In this document: one piece after another, positions 61,999 to 64,000 of the stretch | How the letters are laid out: each line of letters opens with the position of its first letter | Numbering within the stretch: the first letter of the stretch is position 1 | Origin: an uncultured Kordia sp. | GTDB taxonomy: Bacteria; Bacteroidota; Bacteroidia; Flavobacteriales; Flavobacteriaceae | Assembly: GCF_947489565.1 (NCBI RefSeq) | Contig: NZ_CANLEA010000020.1 | Span: forward strand, 36,946 to 100,945 | Direction of reading: 5' to 3' | DNA length: 64,000 bases | Made by a program: the position numbers and the translations under genes | The notes under the pieces: model-generated | What the model was told of the DNA's origin: nothing | The model's input: only the letters and a program-made list of their open reading frames with translations | Database searches by the model: none

Positions 61999-62589
61999 AT
62001 GCTTCTTATCATGATACTTTCAATAGTTTCATGTACAGAAATTGCAACTCTTAAAAAAGAAACGAATACCGAAGTAAGTTCCCCAAGTGCTTCGGTAGTA
62101 GTTTCTAAAGATGCACTTACACTAAAGCCAAATTTAGGATTGGTGTATTATCAGAATGTACCATTTTCAGGAATTTCTGAAGAACAATATCCGCATGGAA
62201 CAGTCGCAGAAACGATTCAATATGTAGATGGAAAGAAACATGGTGAACGAAAAAAATGGTTTCAAAATGGGACACTTAGCTATGAAGCAATGTATGTGGA
62301 TGGAAAACAACACGGAATTTCTAAAACATGGTGGAGCAACGGAAACTTACGTTCTATATCCAATCATGAGCATGGAATTGTGAACGGAATTCAAGAACAA
62401 TGGTATAAAACTGGAGAAAAATTCAAACGCAGAACCATTGTCAATGGAAAAGAAGAAGGATTGCAGCAAGCATGGCGAAAAAATGGAAAGCTATTTAATA
62501 ATTATGAAGCTAAAAATGGGCGGTTTTTTGGCTTAAAACGATCAGGATTGTGTTATGAATTACAAAACGAAATTGTACAGACCAAGTAA
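61999..62589 (+). CDS. MORN-variant (YwqK-like) repeat lipoprotein
   Basis: 196 residues from the ATG at 61999, which gives a lipoprotein signal (MLLIMILSIVSC, Cys at 12); the frame is open further upstream but that would overlap the YHYH gene. From about residue 55 there are five repeats of about 22 residues: IQYVDGKKHGERKKWFQNG, YVDGKQHGISKTWWSNG, HEHGIVNGIQEQWYKTG, VNGKEEGLQQAWRKNG, and a last partial copy. MORN-2/YwqK repeats form beta-hairpins. The 3' end overlaps the SCO gene by 35 bases. Confidence 0.7.
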   Translation: MLLIMILSIVSCTEIATLKKETNTEVSSPSASVVVSKDALTLKPNLGLVYYQNVPFSGISEEQYPHGTVAETIQYVDGKKHGERKKWFQNGTLSYEAMYVDGKQHGISKTWWSNGNLRSISNHEHGIVNGIQEQWYKTGEKFKRRTIVNGKEEGLQQAWRKNGKLFNNYEAKNGRFFGLKRSGLCYELQNEIVQTK

Positions 62590-63235
62590 ATATTTCTTGT
62601 TGTTTCTAACTTCTTTACTAGTGTTTAATTGTAAAGATGGAAAGAAAAAACTAGACAGTCGTGTAGCGAGTTTACCGTATTATCAAGAAGCATCTTTTAC
62701 GCCATTTTGGTTTGAAAAAGGAACAGAAGCACAAAAAACATTTCATCAAATTCCAGCTTTTAGCTTCACAAATCAAGAGGGAAAAACGATTACAGAAGAA
62801 ACATTTAAAGATAAAATCTACATCACAGATTTCTTTTTTACAACCTGTCCCGGAATTTGTCCAAAAATGACTGCTAATATGGACATTTTACAACAAGAAT
62901 TTAAAAATGATGACGAAATTTTATTGCTATCACATTCAGTAACTCCAGAAATGGATTCAGTTCCCGTGCTAAAAGCGTATGCTGAAAATAAAGGAATTGA
63001 CAGTAAAAAATGGCATTTAGTTACTGGCGATCGTTCTCAAATATATGACTTAGGTCGAAACCACTATTTTGTAGAAGAAGATTTGGGAGAAACAAAAACT
63101 GAGGACGATTTTTTACATACAGAAAACTTTGTACTCATTGATAAAAACAGACAAATAAGAGGAATTTACAATGGTCTGAACAAAACTGCTGTACAACAAC
63201 TCATTGCAGATATAAAGACATTACAAAAAGAATGA
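62555..63235 (+). CDS. SCO1/SenC family copper chaperone-like lipoprotein
   Basis: 226 residues. Lipoprotein signal (LLVFNC, Cys about 20). Thioredoxin-like SCO domain from about 60: DKIYITDFFFTTCPGICPKM has the copper-binding C-x-x-x-C (about 97-101), and TEDDFLHTENFVLIDKNRQI supplies the conserved His (about 188). SCO proteins deliver copper to the CuA site of cytochrome oxidase or act in copper-dependent redox control. Its start lies inside the preceding MORN gene, so it is the last gene of the sigma-Spy-YHYH operon. A terminator-like hairpin follows at 63257. Confidence 0.85.
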   Translation: MNYKTKLYRPSKYFLLFLTSLLVFNCKDGKKKLDSRVASLPYYQEASFTPFWFEKGTEAQKTFHQIPAFSFTNQEGKTITEETFKDKIYITDFFFTTCPGICPKMTANMDILQQEFKNDDEILLLSHSVTPEMDSVPVLKAYAENKGIDSKKWHLVTGDRSQIYDLGRNHYFVEEDLGETKTEDDFLHTENFVLIDKNRQIRGIYNGLNKTAVQQLIADIKTLQKE

Positions 63236-63256
63236 AGTTTGGTTTACATCATTTGT

Positions 63257-63293
63257 AAAAGGCTTCGCAGACTAGTTTGTGGAGCTTTTTTTT
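63257..63293 (+). terminator. terminator after the SCO gene
   Basis: AAAAGGCTTCGCA and TGTGGAGCTTTTTTTT pair with mismatches around a 12-base loop. Confidence 0.55.
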
Positions 63294-63371
63294 GATTGAA
63301 AGTATCAAATGTCAATTCGAGCGCAGTCGAGAATACTTTGAATGCGAAGGGATTTTAAATTTCTTGAATTG

Positions 63372-64000
63372 AACAAAGCAAATCCAAAAGCAAAAGCGCG
63401 TCTAAGAGCGCGAGCAAGTCTAACAATCCAAAAGCAAAGCGCGTCTAACATCACACATTTCTCGATACAATTTTTTACAAAAATCACTCAAAAAGACGTT
63501 TTGAGTTTATAATTTTATTGAATAAATCCAAGAACAAAACAAATCCAAAAGCAAAAGCGCGTCTAAGAGCGTGAGCAAGTCTAACAATCTAAAAGCAAAG
63601 CGCGTCTAACATCACACATTTCTCGATACAATTTTTTACAAAAATCACTCGAAAAGATGTTTTGAGTTTATAATTTTATTGAATAAATCCAAGAACAAAG
63701 CTAATCAATCCAAAAGCAAAAGCGCGTCTAAGAGCGCGAGCAAGTCTAACAATCCAAAAGCAAAGCGCGTCTAACATCACACATTTCTCGATACAATTTT
63801 TTACAAAAATCACTCGAAAAGACGTTTTGAGTTTATAATTTTATTGAATAAATCCAAGAACAAAGCAAGTCCAAAAGCAAAAGCGCTTCTAAGAGCGTGA
63901 GCAAGTCTAACAATCTTAAAGCAAAAGCGCGTCTAACATCACACATTTCTCGATACAATTTTTTACAAAAATCACTCGAAAAGACGTTTTGAGTTTATAA
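63372..64000. repeat. tandem array of about 163-bp units (at least four)
   Basis: The word ACATCACACATTTCTCGATA starts at 63448, 63609, 63774 and 63936 (periods 161, 165, 162). Each unit runs CTAACATCACACATTTCTCG, an A/T-rich inverted repeat with TCGA at both ends, ACGTTTTGAGTTTATAA, TTGAATAAATCCAAGAAC and AAAAGCGCGTCTAAGAGCG. Units differ at a handful of bases and by small indels. The array continues beyond the window. Confidence 0.85.

Larger units (their letters stand above)
63236..64000. other. 765-bp gene-free region ending in a tandem array
   Basis: It holds the operon terminator (63257-63293), a TGTCAATTCGAGCGCAGTCGAGAA repeat (63309-63333), TCTAA/GCGCGTCTAA degenerate repeats, and the tandem array that runs off the right edge. 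No coding sequence is supported. Confidence 0.75.

Noticed and set aside
63305..63487. 60-residue minus-strand ORF in the tandem array
   Set aside because: Crosses low-complexity repeats and is not maintained in the other units.

Overview
The window looks like the chromosome of a marine member of the Flavobacteriaceae (Bacteroidota). The evidence is low GC content, type IX secretion (T9SS) C-terminal sorting domains, SusC-type N-terminal domains, Bacteroidota promoter elements (TTG ... TAnnTTTG), TPR-histidine kinase/LytTR pairs, RskA-type anti-sigma factors, and many small GG-leader precursor peptides starting MKKK..L.LNK. Peptide genes of this last type are what I would expect of Kordia or a close relative; the genus is inference, not proven here. 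I see no tRNA, rRNA, CRISPR array, prophage or conjugative element.

Layout. 1-1.0 kb: 3' end of a MenE-like ligase, a broken and an intact GG-leader peptide gene. 1.1-3.5 kb: a SusC-like/vWA hybrid protein, then a structured RNA that resembles 6S RNA. 3.9-8.6 kb: acyl-CoA carboxylase beta subunit, then a redox/pirin cluster (DoxX, FMN reductase, Fe-S/CDGSH protein, MarR regulator, pirin) with matching palindromic operator candidates. 8.9-18.6 kb: MORN protein, second pirin, GH17-like hydrolase, FadH-like oxidoreductase, PEP mutase-like protein coupled to Ada, cytochrome c. 18.7-22.3 kb: a frameshifted gene, TraB protein, ECF sigma/anti-sigma pair. 22.3-24.4 kb: an island of three GG-leader peptide genes, one unusually cysteine-dense, plus a hydrophobic micro-ORF. 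24.5-27.2 kb: a DUF4331 protein split into two genes plus a TPR lipoprotein. 27.8-34.9 kb: EttA, LytS/LytTR system, two secreted proteins. 35 kb: a RAYT transposase flanked by its REP palindromes. 35.8-45.2 kb: small enzymes, a hybrid sensor kinase, a peptide/DUF6734 glycosyltransferase-like cassette, MarR-GNAT, HutG, GH99. 45.3-51.5 kb: a bacterial Roco (LRR-GTPase-COR) protein, transglutaminase-like protein, HutI, racemase. 51.6-57.1 kb: four tandem secreted T9SS proteins with Fn3 and lamin-tail domains, the last fused to an endonuclease. 57.1-63.2 kb: RsmB-like methyltransferase and, divergently, an apparent operon of ECF sigma factor, small membrane protein, Spy-like protein, two YHYH proteins, MORN lipoprotein and SCO protein. 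63.3-64 kb: a tandem array of about 163-bp repeats running off the window.

How genes work together. The most promising undescribed unit is 39.8-41.8 kb: a 40-60 residue Cys/Asn-Cys-Thr-rich precursor, a strong hairpin, then a DUF6734 glycosyltransferase-like enzyme overlapping an unknown partner; this has the shape of a small glycopeptide (RiPP) locus. The other GG-leader genes have no modifying enzyme nearby and would have to be served in trans. The sigma-Spy-YHYH-SCO operon reads as an envelope metal (probably copper) handling unit. Intergenic regions are unusually rich in dispersed repeats, several of which are polar: they lie directly 3' of genes in sense orientation.
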